Shown here piece after piece: positions 9,401 to 19,096 of a DNA stretch of 63,349 bases (within the stretch, counting starts at the first letter, position 1; every line of letters starts with the position of its first letter). Below the pieces are notes generated by a model. That model searched no databases and was not told the origin of the DNA. It worked only from the letters and a program-made list of their open reading frames with translations. Location of the stretch: positions 1-63,349 of the forward strand of contig JAQSDX010000015.1 in assembly GCA_029946125.1 (NCBI GenBank). Reading direction: 5' to 3'. The DNA comes from Candidatus Methylobacter titanis. GTDB taxonomy: Bacteria; Pseudomonadota; Gammaproteobacteria; Methylococcales; Methylomonadaceae. Made by a program: the position numbers and the translations under genes.

Positions 9401-11602
9401 TTAATAACTGATTTCTATGCCGCCATAGAAGGACAATGGTGCGCCGGCGTTTAACATCGCATCGTTTGCCGTAGCCCGATCCATGACATTATGGCTGGCA
9501 ACGTATTGGGTATCGAGCAAGTTCCGGCCCTCAAGAAACACCTTATAATGATCATTAGACCAGCCGGTACGCATTCCCAACAGACTGTAAGAATCAATTT
9601 TATAAGTGTTGGCGAAGTCACCCCAACGTTTACCCACCACATCGAAAGTAGGCCCGATAAAAATGCCGCTCACATGGCGATAAAGCGCTTCGCCTCTTAA
9701 GAAATAATCGGGGGCCGCCGGTAAAGCGTTGTTGCCGTAAGTGCGATCATTATCAAACTTAAAATGATTGCTGGTGAAGCTCAGCATGGGTTCGATAGAA
9801 TGCGTACCGTTACTATCGAGGGCGAATTTTCCGCCGATTAAACCTTCAACGCCTGCGTGAAGGGTATTGTCAATATTGGTTGATAAACTCGTTCCCGGCC
9901 TCGGCGAAACGGACAGGATTTCTTTGTTAAGCCACGCGTAATACAGCGATAAATCCCACATCACGCTGTTTGAGTTACCGAAATTTTGATTGCCGCGTGT
10001 GCCTATTTCGACAGACGTGCCTTCCATTGCCTTTAGCGTGGTATTACCTGCACCGGCAGTGATGTTATCCGCCAGATTATAGTTAGTCGGCGGCTCGTAT
10101 AGACGACTGACATTAGTATAAAGGCTGGCGTTTTTGCTCACGTTATACATCAAGCCCAAACTAGGATTAATGCCGGCATAGTCAGTGCTGGGATGGCTGC
10201 CCTGAGGATAAAAATTGAAGTAGGCGTCCTGAGGAATGGCTAACCTGACATTATCGACTTCACGGTGTGCAAACACGCCTTGCAAAGCCGGTGTCAGCGT
10301 CCATTTATCGGTAATATGCCAGTGATCCTGGGCAAAAATTTCGATATTATCGGCTTTCTTGGTAATTTGATTGGTCATAGCCCCACGTATGCCGCCGTTA
10401 TTCGTGTAGTTGCCGCCTTTATCCGAGTTGGTGCCGTAATTTACCCCCAGCAATAACGCATGATTGTCCAGACGCAGATTGTAGCGGGCGGAGGTACCCC
10501 AATCCTGCTGATTGCTATCGACCAGCAAACTAAACCTGTCCAGTGGGCCGCCACCAAAATCCAACATCACCTTGTCGACTATCGGATGATAAAGCTGCTG
10601 GTTTTCGAAAGAAAAACCCACTTCGAGAGAGCTGTTATCGTCAATAGTCCAGGTTGTTTTGTTGGCAACACGCTCAGTCTCGGTATTCAGCTGATAATTG
10701 CCGCCAATAGCCTGGGCGCTGGCCTGATTGGGGTCGGCGTCGAATTGTGCCCGAGTCAACTGACCCGGTAACTGCTGATTATTTTTAATGTAGCTCACAA
10801 ACGTACGATTAACCACGGAATCAGAGAGTTGCCAGCCGAAGTTGCTGTAAAGACCGAAACGATCCTGCTTGTTGTGGGCGCGGTAGCCCTCCCATTCTTT
10901 TCCTTCGACCGTCAATAAGCCGTCAAAACTGTCATTGAAAACCCTGCTCACCGTTCCTCGACCGAGAAACTGGCCGAAGCTGCCGCCGCCGAGAGAGAGC
11001 CTCATGGCGGGACTGTTATCGGCAGTGGGTGAGGTAAAATCCACCGCGCCACCCAGCGTACTGGCGCCGTACTTAAGCGCATTGCCTCCGCGTGCAACCG
11101 TAGCAAAACTCGCGGCCAGCGGATCGATCATGCGATTGTGGTTGTTGCCGTCAGCGGCAGTGACCGGTAAGCCATCTTGCAGAAGCTTAACGCCATTCTG
11201 ATCAAAGTTGGTGGAATCCAGATTCGAGCCGCGACTGGAAAAAAAGACTTCGTCATTGCCGCTTTGGCTGGCCGCCCAAACACCGGGTACATAGCGAAAA
11301 AAATCCGCTATGCTGGATATATTACGATCATGCAGTTCATTAATATCGACCAAACTGACACCGCCAGGCGAAAGATCAACTTCGGCGCTTGCAGCGGCAA
11401 GTTTCCGATCATCGTTCTCCGTTACCACCATCGGTTTAAGCTCGATATTTGACGGTTCTTTTAACACTTTTTGCTTTGCTTTAACTGTTGGCGGCTCTTT
11501 CGCCATCACTGCGACACTGGAATTAAATAGCAACAAAGATATAAGCAGGGGGCGGCCTAACTGTAAAACTCTGGTAGGTCGATTGGAGCGTTTAAGTTTC
11601 AT
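9401..11602 (-). CDS. TonB-dependent outer-membrane receptor
   Basis: 733 residues: signal peptide, then a plug domain (about residues 85-190) with the elements SIADFFRYVPGVWA, SSRGSNLDSTNFDQNGVKLLQDGLP and GGNALKYGASTLGGAVDF, and a C-terminal 22-strand-type barrel ending in the aromatic residue of ...GIEISY. It takes up a ligand, often a ferric siderophore, using TonB energy. The substrate cannot be read from the sequence. The divergent neighbour is an AraC-family regulator and a Fur-box-like site lies between them, which fits iron-siderophore uptake. A well-placed GGAAT precedes the ATG. Confidence 0.88.
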   Translation of the reverse strand: MKLKRSNRPTRVLQLGRPLLISLLLFNSSVAVMAKEPPTVKAKQKVLKEPSNIELKPMVVTENDDRKLAAASAEVDLSPGGVSLVDINELHDRNISSIADFFRYVPGVWAASQSGNDEVFFSSRGSNLDSTNFDQNGVKLLQDGLPVTAADGNNHNRMIDPLAASFATVARGGNALKYGASTLGGAVDFTSPTADNSPAMRLSLGGGSFGQFLGRGTVSRVFNDSFDGLLTVEGKEWEGYRAHNKQDRFGLYSNFGWQLSDSVVNRTFVSYIKNNQQLPGQLTRAQFDADPNQASAQAIGGNYQLNTETERVANKTTWTIDDNSSLEVGFSFENQQLYHPIVDKVMLDFGGGPLDRFSLLVDSNQQDWGTSARYNLRLDNHALLLGVNYGTNSDKGGNYTNNGGIRGAMTNQITKKADNIEIFAQDHWHITDKWTLTPALQGVFAHREVDNVRLAIPQDAYFNFYPQGSHPSTDYAGINPSLGLMYNVSKNASLYTNVSRLYEPPTNYNLADNITAGAGNTTLKAMEGTSVEIGTRGNQNFGNSNSVMWDLSLYYAWLNKEILSVSPRPGTSLSTNIDNTLHAGVEGLIGGKFALDSNGTHSIEPMLSFTSNHFKFDNDRTYGNNALPAAPDYFLRGEALYRHVSGIFIGPTFDVVGKRWGDFANTYKIDSYSLLGMRTGWSNDHYKVFLEGRNLLDTQYVASHNVMDRATANDAMLNAGAPLSFYGGIEISY

Positions 11603-11853
11603 AATAATTCCAATGTAGTAAAAACGTACGCCTCAGTGTTGGCTGAGTATTTTTATTCGGCCATTAAATCAATAATAGGATTTGGTGCGAACAGGGTCGA
11701 AGATACTACGCAATAACAGCGACAGATTCCTTGCGCTTTCATATGGCAAAAGGATTATTTCTTATGCCCAAGGTAGGATTGGGTGATATGCCCTGGTTTT
11801 GTTATTTCAGCGTGTGATATGCCGCACTTTTTCAGCATGCGAACGTCGTCAAC

Positions 11854-11872
11854 CTTGAAAATAATCATTAAC
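11854..11872. promoter_or_regulatory. Candidate Fur box
   Basis: CTTGAAAATAATCATTAAC matches 13 of 19 positions of the consensus GATAATGATAATCATTATC, with the right half almost perfect. It sits in the 350-base gap (11603-11953) between the TonB receptor and the divergent AraC regulator, 82 bases before the latter's start. I see nothing else of note in that gap. Confidence 0.35.
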
Positions 11873-11953
11873 GCAATGAAAACAATGCGATAACAACTCA
11901 AGGCCTGATTTGTGCTTAATAAATCAGACAGATCTAAGAGGAGATGGACAGCC

Positions 11954-12916
11954 ATGAAAACACAGCAAGCCACAGCAAGACGGTGGAGTATCAGCAGCAA
12001 CGAGTTGCAATTACAGCAAAAAAAAGACTGCCTGCATCAGTTCTTACCGGAAAATTTAGGTCTGGGGCACTCAGCCATATTCCAGCTTGATCAGGATTTG
12101 AGCTATACAGAAACGCGCTACACGCCGTCGAAAGACTTGGCTGTTTTGAGCCGAATAGACTATCAGGAGCCGCGCCTGGTAGTGACGCTAAGCCTAAAAG
12201 GACAATCCCGTTTTTCCGGAAATAACGGTGATGAATTTGTTTTTCGCGAAGGCTACACGTCTATCACCACCCTTCAATCCAGTAGGGGTGAGCGCCAATA
12301 CCAAGCCCATAAATCGACGACGCAACTGCGTTTCGGACTGAATAAAAGTTGGCTGGACAGATATTTTGGTGAACATAAGGCGACACAGTTATTCAGCAAA
12401 AATGGCACGCAATTGTTAAATTATCAGCCCATCTCTCCTCAGGCAATGTGCGCGGCGCATCAGTTACTGAACTGCAAGGTATCAGCAGAAACAAGCCGGA
12501 TATTCATGCATGGGCAAGCCATGTCGCTACTGGCGTCTGAATTAAGCCCTCTTTCTGAAGGCAAGCGTCGCAATTTGACGAGATTGAATCAAAAAGATGT
12601 CGCCGTAGCAAAGTCGGCACGGGATATTCTGTTGCGCGAATTTAGGAACCCCCCGTCAGTTGAAGACCTGTCAAAACGGGTAGGAACCAATCAATTCAAA
12701 TTAAAGCAATTATTTCACCATTTTTTTAATAACACCCCTTATGGTTTGTTGTTGGAAATCAGGATGAATAATGCCTATCAGTTGTTGGAAAATACACAGT
12801 GCCAAGTCAGTGTTGCCGCAGACTGGGTGGGTTACAGTCACGCAAGCAATTTCAGCACTGCATTTATCAAGTATTTTGGCACTTCACCCAAGACTGTCTC
12901 AAAAAAACCGGGTTGA
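11954..12916 (+). CDS. AraC-family transcriptional regulator (PchR-like)
   Basis: About 320 residues from the ATG at 11954, which has GGAG upstream. The C-terminal 100 residues form a double helix-turn-helix of the AraC type: PSVEDLSKRVGTNQFKLKQLF and a second helix pair ending in VSVAADWVGYSHASNFSTAF. The N-terminal domain has the FGLNKSWLDRYFGEH region typical of PchR/siderophore-responsive members. It is divergent from a TonB receptor and probably activates that gene when the cognate ligand is present; this is inference from context. Confidence 0.85.
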   Translation: MKTQQATARRWSISSNELQLQQKKDCLHQFLPENLGLGHSAIFQLDQDLSYTETRYTPSKDLAVLSRIDYQEPRLVVTLSLKGQSRFSGNNGDEFVFREGYTSITTLQSSRGERQYQAHKSTTQLRFGLNKSWLDRYFGEHKATQLFSKNGTQLLNYQPISPQAMCAAHQLLNCKVSAETSRIFMHGQAMSLLASELSPLSEGKRRNLTRLNQKDVAVAKSARDILLREFRNPPSVEDLSKRVGTNQFKLKQLFHHFFNNTPYGLLLEIRMNNAYQLLENTQCQVSVAADWVGYSHASNFSTAFIKYFGTSPKTVSKKPG

Positions 12917-13102
12917 GACCAATAAGTATCCAGAGCATTAAGCCCTTCCTGCCCGTATACAACCAAAATTAAGCGCACCCAATTATATTTTTATAAAAAC
13001 GGGGATTTCTGACATCATTATCTCTGGGCGACAGTTTTTCTATAGCAACCCCAGCCACTATATGCAGTATTTTTAAATTTTATCAACCACTAGAAAAAGC
13101 AA

Positions 13103-14446
13103 TTAAACGCCATAAATCTTGCGTTTTCGCCAGAACGTTGCCCTGCTCATACCGAGTGTCAGAGCGGCTTGAGTAACCTTGCCATGACTCCGCTCCAACG
13201 CCTGACGGATTGACGCCGCTTCTTCTTCCGCCGACAACGGCAGATTTTGCACAGTTTGAGACTCAACAGTACGCGACTCTCTAAACTCGGGCGGCAATTC
13301 TGACCAGCGCAAGGTCGTGCCTCTGCCTACCGCAAACGCATATTCGACGACATTATGCAGCTCCCGGATATTGCCCGGCCACACGTAATCCAGCAAAGCC
13401 CGCATGGCCTGCGGATCGATTTTTTCGATTTTCCTGAAATTGGCAGCATTATGCTGCTGGATAAAATGCCAGATCAGCAAGCTTATATCTTCCCGACGCT
13501 CCCGTAACGGAGGAATAAAGATGGGCACAACTCTGAGTCGGTACATCAAGTCTTCACGGAAGCGTCCGTTTTTGACTTCCTCGCGTAATGAGCGGTGGGT
13601 TGCAGCGACAATGCGCACATCGACATCAATTGAACGGTCGCCGCCTACCGGGATGAAGTTTCTTTCCTGTATGACCCGTAGCAGCTTGGCCTGTAATTCC
13701 AGCGGCAATTCGGCCACTTCATCCAGAAACAGGGTTCCACCATGCGCACGTTGAAACAGGCCGCGATGATCTTTGACCGCACCGGTAAACGCACCGCGCA
13801 CATGGCCGAACAATTCGCTATCCAACAGACTGCTGGACAAGGCCGCGCAATTGATCGCCAGAAACGGTGCGTTGCGCCGGGCGCTTAGATCGTGGATGGC
13901 CTTGGCAACCAACTCCTTGCCGGAACCGCTCTCGCCTCTGACTAGGACCGTCGCTTCGGTTTCTGCGGCATTTTGAATAATCTGAAAAACCGCCTGCATG
14001 GCCGGTGAGCGACTTAGCAAACCATGAAAACTCTGCGCTGTCTCGCTTAAGGATTTCGATAAAGTCATGTTTGCTTGCTGCTCCGAAGCGGGAAGCAACA
14101 GACCAATGCCACCGGCAAAAATACCCTCATGATCATATAAAGCCTGGGTGAGTTTTTGCAGCTCAATGCTATATTGATCACTCTTAGATGATTTTATGAG
14201 TTGTTTTTGATGGTCGCTGCCATCGGTAATCGCGTATTCTGGCAGACAAGTTTTGCCTGTTAGATCATCGGCTCTTAATCCCGATAACTGCTCCGCGCCT
14301 TGGCTCCAGTGAACGATCTGTTGATCCTGGTCAACAATATAGAGGCCGGCAACATCACAAAGCGCCAGCAGTTTTAAAAACAGCGGTTGTAGAGGCTGAT
14401 GTTGCAGCCAAGCTGACAAAGGTTTATTAATGTGTTTCACAAGCAT
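13103..14446 (-). CDS. Sigma-54-dependent activator (FisR-like) of the sulfide module
   Basis: 447 residues in three parts: an N-terminal PAS-like sensor (about 20-115), a AAA+ domain with Walker A GESGSGKE (171-178) and the sigma-54-contacting GAFTGA loop (218-223), and a C-terminal Fis-type helix-turn-helix (ALTLGMSRATFWRKRK). It is divergent from a persulfide dioxygenase gene that has a -24/-12 promoter. That arrangement matches FisR regulators, which sense sulfane sulfur through cysteines in the N-terminal domain. Here the sensor part has only two cysteines, C30 and C67, rather than the three-Cys cluster described for FisR, so sensing may differ. Confidence 0.85.
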   Translation of the reverse strand: MLVKHINKPLSAWLQHQPLQPLFLKLLALCDVAGLYIVDQDQQIVHWSQGAEQLSGLRADDLTGKTCLPEYAITDGSDHQKQLIKSSKSDQYSIELQKLTQALYDHEGIFAGGIGLLLPASEQQANMTLSKSLSETAQSFHGLLSRSPAMQAVFQIIQNAAETEATVLVRGESGSGKELVAKAIHDLSARRNAPFLAINCAALSSSLLDSELFGHVRGAFTGAVKDHRGLFQRAHGGTLFLDEVAELPLELQAKLLRVIQERNFIPVGGDRSIDVDVRIVAATHRSLREEVKNGRFREDLMYRLRVVPIFIPPLRERREDISLLIWHFIQQHNAANFRKIEKIDPQAMRALLDYVWPGNIRELHNVVEYAFAVGRGTTLRWSELPPEFRESRTVESQTVQNLPLSAEEEAASIRQALERSHGKVTQAALTLGMSRATFWRKRKIYGV

Positions 14447-14465
14447 CTCACTGAACCGAATAAGT

Positions 14466-14478
14466 GTTTCACTGAAAC
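14466..14478. promoter_or_regulatory. Candidate enhancer site for the sigma-54 activator
   Basis: A perfect palindrome GTTTCA-C-TGAAAC in the divergent region, about 110 bases upstream of the -24 element. A related but weaker copy, GTGTTTCAC ... CACTGAACC, lies immediately next to it and overlaps the regulator's start. Spacing and symmetry suit an enhancer-binding-protein site. Confidence 0.5.
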
Positions 14479-14576
14479 GATATATGAGACAGGCGAAAGA
14501 CGCAAGGTAAAAGGCGAAAAACCTTCCCCTCTTCTGCAGCCTTTGCTCTTTGCCCTTCGCCCCTTGCCTTAATCTT

Positions 14577-14593
14577 TTGGCACAGGTTTTGCT
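14577..14593 (+). promoter_or_regulatory. Sigma-54 (-24/-12) promoter
   Basis: TTGGCACAGGTTTTGCT has the invariant GG and GC separated by the canonical ten bases (14579-14580 and 14591-14592) and matches TGGCAC-N5-TTGC. It is 40 bases upstream of the persulfide dioxygenase start and next to a divergent sigma-54 activator. Confidence 0.85.
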
Positions 14594-14632
14594 TTAGCTA
14601 ATACATATCCCATAATCCACTGGAGAGACATC

Positions 14633-15721
14633 ATGCTATTCAAACAATTATTCGACCAGGAAACCTGGACCTACACCTATTTGATTGCCGATCCGGTCAG
14701 CAAGGACGCCATTCTGATTGATCCGGTCAACACCCATATTGATGAGTATATCGAGCTATTAAAAGCACATGACCTGCAACTGAAATATTCCCTGGAAACG
14801 CATGTTCATGCCGACCATATCACCGCCAGCGGTCTGCTGCGCCAACGCTTGGGCGCACAAACCGGCGTGAGTGGACTGTGTGGTGCCGAGTCGGCCGACA
14901 TTCAAATTCAGGACGGCGATATTTTTAAATTCGCCGGTAACGAACAGATCAAGGTGATTGCCACACCGGGACATACGCGCGGCAGTATTTCGTTTTTATG
15001 GCGCGACCGGCTGTTTACCGGCGATTCATTATTGATCGGCGGTTGCGGCCGCACTGATTTCCAGGGCGGCGATGCCGGTGCGCAGTATGACTGCATTACC
15101 CAGCGTTTGTTTACCCTGCCGGATCAAACGCTGGTCTATCCGGGCCATGATTATCAGCAGCACTGGGTCAGCAGCATCATGCAGGAACGCACCACCAATC
15201 CCCGTCTGGCTGGCAAGACCCGTGAGCAGTTCATCGAGATTATGAACAACCTTAACCTACCCAAGCCCCGATTGATTGATGAAGCGGTGCCCGCCAACCG
15301 TTATTGCGGTTTGGATGAGAATGAGCGCCAGGATGCGGTAACGCTCAGAGACGCAACGCTGCCGATCCGCGCCACCACCAAAACCGAAGATCTGGTGGCA
15401 GCAGCCAAACAGCACATTATTGAAATCGATGTCGCCAAATCGAAACAACTGCTTACGGAAGGCAATATCGTGCTGATCGACACCCGTGAAGAAAGCGAAT
15501 ACGCCGTTGGACATGTTGACGGAGCGCTATTGGTACCACGCGGTATGCTGGAGTTTAAAGTCGGCAATATGCCTGAACTGGCCGACAAATCGAAAACGGT
15601 ACTCATCTACTGCCGTCTGGGGAATCGCTCGGCATTGGCGGCGCAGACCCTACAGCAACTGGGTTACACTAATGTGCTGTCTATGGCTGGCGGGTTTGAG
15701 GCGTGGAAAAGTAACGCCTAA
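14633..15721 (+). CDS. Persulfide dioxygenase-rhodanese fusion
   Basis: 362 residues. The N-terminal metallo-beta-lactamase fold has THVHADH (H57, H59, D61, H62) and YPGHDY, typical of ETHE1/persulfide dioxygenases, which oxidise glutathione persulfide to sulfite with a mononuclear iron. Residues from about 260 form a rhodanese domain with the active-site loop YCRLGNRS (Cys near 327), which transfers sulfane sulfur, for example between thiosulfate and glutathione. The fusion couples both steps in the cytoplasm. It is the first gene after a sigma-54 promoter and is followed by a sulfide:quinone reductase-like gene, so it should act on the persulfide that enzyme makes. Confidence 0.92.
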   Translation: MLFKQLFDQETWTYTYLIADPVSKDAILIDPVNTHIDEYIELLKAHDLQLKYSLETHVHADHITASGLLRQRLGAQTGVSGLCGAESADIQIQDGDIFKFAGNEQIKVIATPGHTRGSISFLWRDRLFTGDSLLIGGCGRTDFQGGDAGAQYDCITQRLFTLPDQTLVYPGHDYQQHWVSSIMQERTTNPRLAGKTREQFIEIMNNLNLPKPRLIDEAVPANRYCGLDENERQDAVTLRDATLPIRATTKTEDLVAAAKQHIIEIDVAKSKQLLTEGNIVLIDTREESEYAVGHVDGALLVPRGMLEFKVGNMPELADKSKTVLIYCRLGNRSALAAQTLQQLGYTNVLSMAGGFEAWKSNA

Positions 15722-15849
15722 AACCCAAACGCCTAATAAAAAGCTGGCCAATAAAAGAAAAATGGATACATGACAAAGAAATCAGGTTGCTTTACACTTT
15801 TTTGTCGTGTACCAAAATATTCTAATAATTACATGCCTGAGAGGAATTT

Positions 15850-17103
15850 ATGTCAAACCAACACCATACCTTGCTAATCATAGGGGGAGGCGCCGCCGGC
15901 GTTTCCGTTGCCAACAATATGCGCCGTCAAAACGCCGATATTGATATTGCCATCGTTGAACCGTCCGAAGTTCACTATTACCAGCCGGGCTTCACTATTA
16001 TCGGCGGCGGCGCTTATACCATGAAACAAACCCTGCGTAATGAAGCCGACTTGATCCACCCTAGCGTTACCTGGATCAAGGATTACGCAGAAACCTTTCA
16101 ACCGAACGATAACAGCGTCAGTTTACGTTCCGGCGATACCGTCAGTTACGACTACCTGGTGGTCTGCCCCGGCCTGCAGCTGGATTGGGACAAGATTGAA
16201 GGCCTGAAAGAAACGCTAAACAAAAACAATGTATGCAGCAATTATTCTGCCGAAACCGTGGAATACACCTGGGAATGCATCCAGAATATCAAGGAAGGCA
16301 CAGCACTGTTCACCCAACCGCCGATGCCGATCAAATGCGCAGGCGCGCCGCAAAAAATCATGTATCTGGCGGCGGATCGCTTCCGTAAAAGAGGCACGTT
16401 GGACAAATTCACTATTGAATTTTTAAATGCCGGACCGGGCATGTTCGGCGTGCCATTTTTTGCCAAAGCCCTAAACAAAGTCGTCGCCGACTACGGCATT
16501 AAAACCAGTTTCAACCATAATCTGATTGCCATCGACGGCTCTGCCAAAATCGCCTCCTTTGAAACCACCGACAGCGACGGCAACAAACAACGGATTACTA
16601 AAGCCTTCGACATGATTCATGTGACACCACCGCAAAGTGCGCCGGACTTCATTAAAAACAGCCCGCTGGCCAATGCCGCCGGTTGGGTTGATGTCAATCC
16701 CAAAACCCTGCAACACAATCAATACAGCAATATTTTCGGCCTGGGCGATGCCACCTCGACCCCGAATGCCAAAACCGCCGCAGCGGTGCGCAAACAGGTG
16801 CCGGTGGTGGTGGACAATATTCTTAGCCTGAAGAACATCGCGGAGCTAAAAGAAGGCTATGACGGTTACGGTTCCTGTCCGTTAACCACCTCGCTGAATA
16901 CCGTGATGCTGGCCGAATTTGCCTACGACGGCAAGGTGACACCTTCGTTCCCGTTGCTCGACCCCAGAAAAAATCGCCTGATCTGGTGGTGGGGAAAACT
17001 CGTTGGCTTTCCGTGGATGTACTGGCATTTGATGATCAAAGGTTATCGCATCGATATTCCGCATCTGGAATGCTATGCCAAAAAATTTACGAAAGAGGAT
17101 TAA
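15850..17103 (+). CDS. Sulfide:quinone oxidoreductase-like flavoprotein
   Basis: 417 residues with an N-terminal FAD-binding motif GGGAAG (12-17) and the conserved YYQPGFT segment. Three cysteines in SQR-like positions are visible: C129, C163 (PIKCAGAP) and C343 (GSCPLTTS). The C-terminal end has an amphipathic, Trp-rich region (WWWGKLVGFPWMYWHLM) likely to sit on the membrane. It would oxidise sulfide to sulfane sulfur and reduce quinone. It lies about 130 bases after the persulfide dioxygenase gene, possibly with its own promoter (TTTACA in the gap). Length and motifs favour the eukaryote-like type II SQR group. Confidence 0.88.
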   Translation: MSNQHHTLLIIGGGAAGVSVANNMRRQNADIDIAIVEPSEVHYYQPGFTIIGGGAYTMKQTLRNEADLIHPSVTWIKDYAETFQPNDNSVSLRSGDTVSYDYLVVCPGLQLDWDKIEGLKETLNKNNVCSNYSAETVEYTWECIQNIKEGTALFTQPPMPIKCAGAPQKIMYLAADRFRKRGTLDKFTIEFLNAGPGMFGVPFFAKALNKVVADYGIKTSFNHNLIAIDGSAKIASFETTDSDGNKQRITKAFDMIHVTPPQSAPDFIKNSPLANAAGWVDVNPKTLQHNQYSNIFGLGDATSTPNAKTAAAVRKQVPVVVDNILSLKNIAELKEGYDGYGSCPLTTSLNTVMLAEFAYDGKVTPSFPLLDPRKNRLIWWWGKLVGFPWMYWHLMIKGYRIDIPHLECYAKKFTKED

Positions 17104-17139
17104 ATTATTAGGCGAAAGAAGAAAAAGTCTCTTTCTCTC

Positions 17140-17162
17140 ATTCCCACGCGCCGCGTGGGAAT
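17140..17162. repeat. REP-type palindrome
   Basis: ATTCCCACGCG-C-CGCGTGGGAAT, a perfect 11-base inverted repeat, belongs to the same TTCCCACGC family found around 29.98-30.35 kb, 34.4 kb and flanking the RAYT gene. It lies between the SQR-like and SulP genes. Confidence 0.75.
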
Positions 17163-17319
17163 CGATACTAGGCGCGCTTGCGCCGCAAATTACCCATACT
17201 GAGCTTGTATTAACCATACGGATTACCTGGCGCAGCCCGCCAGAACTGAGCCCCATGCATGTCCTGAGCTTTGTCGAAAGACGCCGCGTATCCTCTCTGG
17301 CATTAGGTAAAAAATTAAA

Positions 17320-19041
17320 ATGACATCCTCACATAACCGCGAATCACGATTAATGCAATTATTCCCGATTGTAGGCTGGTTAAAATCCTACACCCGCGAG
17401 GAATTTAACGGCGATCTGTTTGCCGGCATCATTACCGCCATTTTGCTGGTTCCTCAAGGCATTGCCTATGCAATTCTGGCCGGTCTGCCGCCGCAACTGG
17501 GACTTTATGCCAGCATCCTGCCGCCGATACTGTACGCCTTGTTCGGCACCAGCCGCACCCTGTCGGTCGGACCGGTGTCGATTGCCGCGATCATGATTGC
17601 CAGCGCCCTGAACGCGCCGCAAATCAGCGCGCTGGGCGACCCGATACAAAGCGCGCTGATCCTGTCGGCGGAAAGCGGCGTGGTGATGTTGCTGATGGCG
17701 CTGTTGCGCATGGGCGGGCTGGTGAATTTTATCAGCCATCCTGTGCTTACCGGCTTTACCAGCGGTGCGGCGCTGTTGATTATCGGCAGTCAGTTGCCGC
17801 AGTTATTTGGCATAAAAATGCCCTCATGCGGACTGGATACCGGCTGCTACAATGCGATTTTTCAGACAATCAATATCGCCGCAATACTCATCGGTTTTAG
17901 TGCATTAGGTTTGCTGATATTTTTTGGCAAACCGATGATATTCATACTTAAAAAAGCGAATGTCTCACTTTCACTGGTCACGGCCATCAGCAAATGCGGG
18001 CCCTTATTGACCATCATCCTGGCAACACTGGCGGTTATTTATTGTCATCAGCAGGTGGCGGTTGTCGGATCGGTTCCATCGGGCTTCCCTGTGTTAAACA
18101 TAACTTTCGGCTCTATTGAGAAATGGCGATTACTACTGCCCTACTCCGGTTTTATTGCGTTGATTGCTTATGTGGAAAGCGTTGCTATTGCTAAGGTTAC
18201 CGCCAATCTCAGAGGCGAAAAAATCGCTCCCAATCAGGAGTTGATTGCGCTAGGCGCCGCTAATCTGGCAGCGGCCATTTCCGGTGGCATGCCCGTAGCT
18301 GGCGGCTTTAGTCGCACCATGGTGAATTTTTCTGCCGGTGCACGCACCCAAATGGCGATGCTGATCGCCGCCGGACTGCTTGCGCTGGCGGTCATCTTTT
18401 TCAGCCCATGGTTTGAGAACATCCCCAAAGCGGCATTGGCTGCGATTATCCTGGTCGCCATCATCCCGTTGGTTAAACTCAACAATATTGCCGTCACCTG
18501 GCGCTACGACCGTGGCGACGGCATCGCCGAAATTGCTACCTTGCTGGGCGTTTTAATCTACGGTATTGAAGAAGGCATCACTTTGGGCATAGTTCTGACT
18601 CTGATCAGCCATTTGCGCAAAACCAGCAAGCCGCATATTGCCGTAGTCGGACGCCTACCCGGCAGCGAACATTACCGCAATATCAAACGCCATCACGTGG
18701 AAACCTGGCCGCATCTGCTGTTGCTGCGTGTCGATGAAAGCATCACTTTCGCCAATATCAATTATATTGAAGACTTCATCAACGCCGAATTAAGACGGCA
18801 GCCGGGCATCAAGCATATCGTGCTGATTTTCACCTCGATCAGCGACATAGACACCACGGCGTTGGAGGTATTGGAAAACCTGAATCATACCCTGCAAGCA
18901 TTGGGTATGACTCTGCATATCTCGGAAGCAAAAGGCCCGGTACTCGATAAGCTTGAAAAAACCGATTTTATTGAGCAACTAAAACCCGGCAAGGTATTTT
19001 TTCATACTGAAGATGCGGTCAGGGAACTGGCTAGACCTTAA
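17320..19041 (+). CDS. SulP-family anion transporter with STAS domain
   Basis: 573 residues. Ten or more hydrophobic segments begin with the sulfate-transporter signature region (VPQGIAYAILAGLPPQLGLY, about 47-66), and a cytoplasmic STAS domain occupies the last about 130 residues (IVLIFTSISDIDTTALEVL). SulP proteins exchange or import sulfate, bicarbonate and related anions. Placed third after the persulfide dioxygenase and SQR-like genes, it may move sulfate or sulfite produced by sulfide oxidation, but bicarbonate transport is equally possible from sequence alone. Confidence 0.88.
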   Translation: MTSSHNRESRLMQLFPIVGWLKSYTREEFNGDLFAGIITAILLVPQGIAYAILAGLPPQLGLYASILPPILYALFGTSRTLSVGPVSIAAIMIASALNAPQISALGDPIQSALILSAESGVVMLLMALLRMGGLVNFISHPVLTGFTSGAALLIIGSQLPQLFGIKMPSCGLDTGCYNAIFQTINIAAILIGFSALGLLIFFGKPMIFILKKANVSLSLVTAISKCGPLLTIILATLAVIYCHQQVAVVGSVPSGFPVLNITFGSIEKWRLLLPYSGFIALIAYVESVAIAKVTANLRGEKIAPNQELIALGAANLAAAISGGMPVAGGFSRTMVNFSAGARTQMAMLIAAGLLALAVIFFSPWFENIPKAALAAIILVAIIPLVKLNNIAVTWRYDRGDGIAEIATLLGVLIYGIEEGITLGIVLTLISHLRKTSKPHIAVVGRLPGSEHYRNIKRHHVETWPHLLLLRVDESITFANINYIEDFINAELRRQPGIKHIVLIFTSISDIDTTALEVLENLNHTLQALGMTLHISEAKGPVLDKLEKTDFIEQLKPGKVFFHTEDAVRELARP

Positions 19042-19096
19042 AAAACCATGTCGTCCACGAAAAACACCAAAAGCTTGCGGTTTTTAGATTCAGTCG

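Noticed and set aside
11755-12000. Minus-strand 81-residue hydrophobic frame
   Set aside because: It overlaps the start of the AraC regulator and the Fur-box candidate and has no supporting signal.
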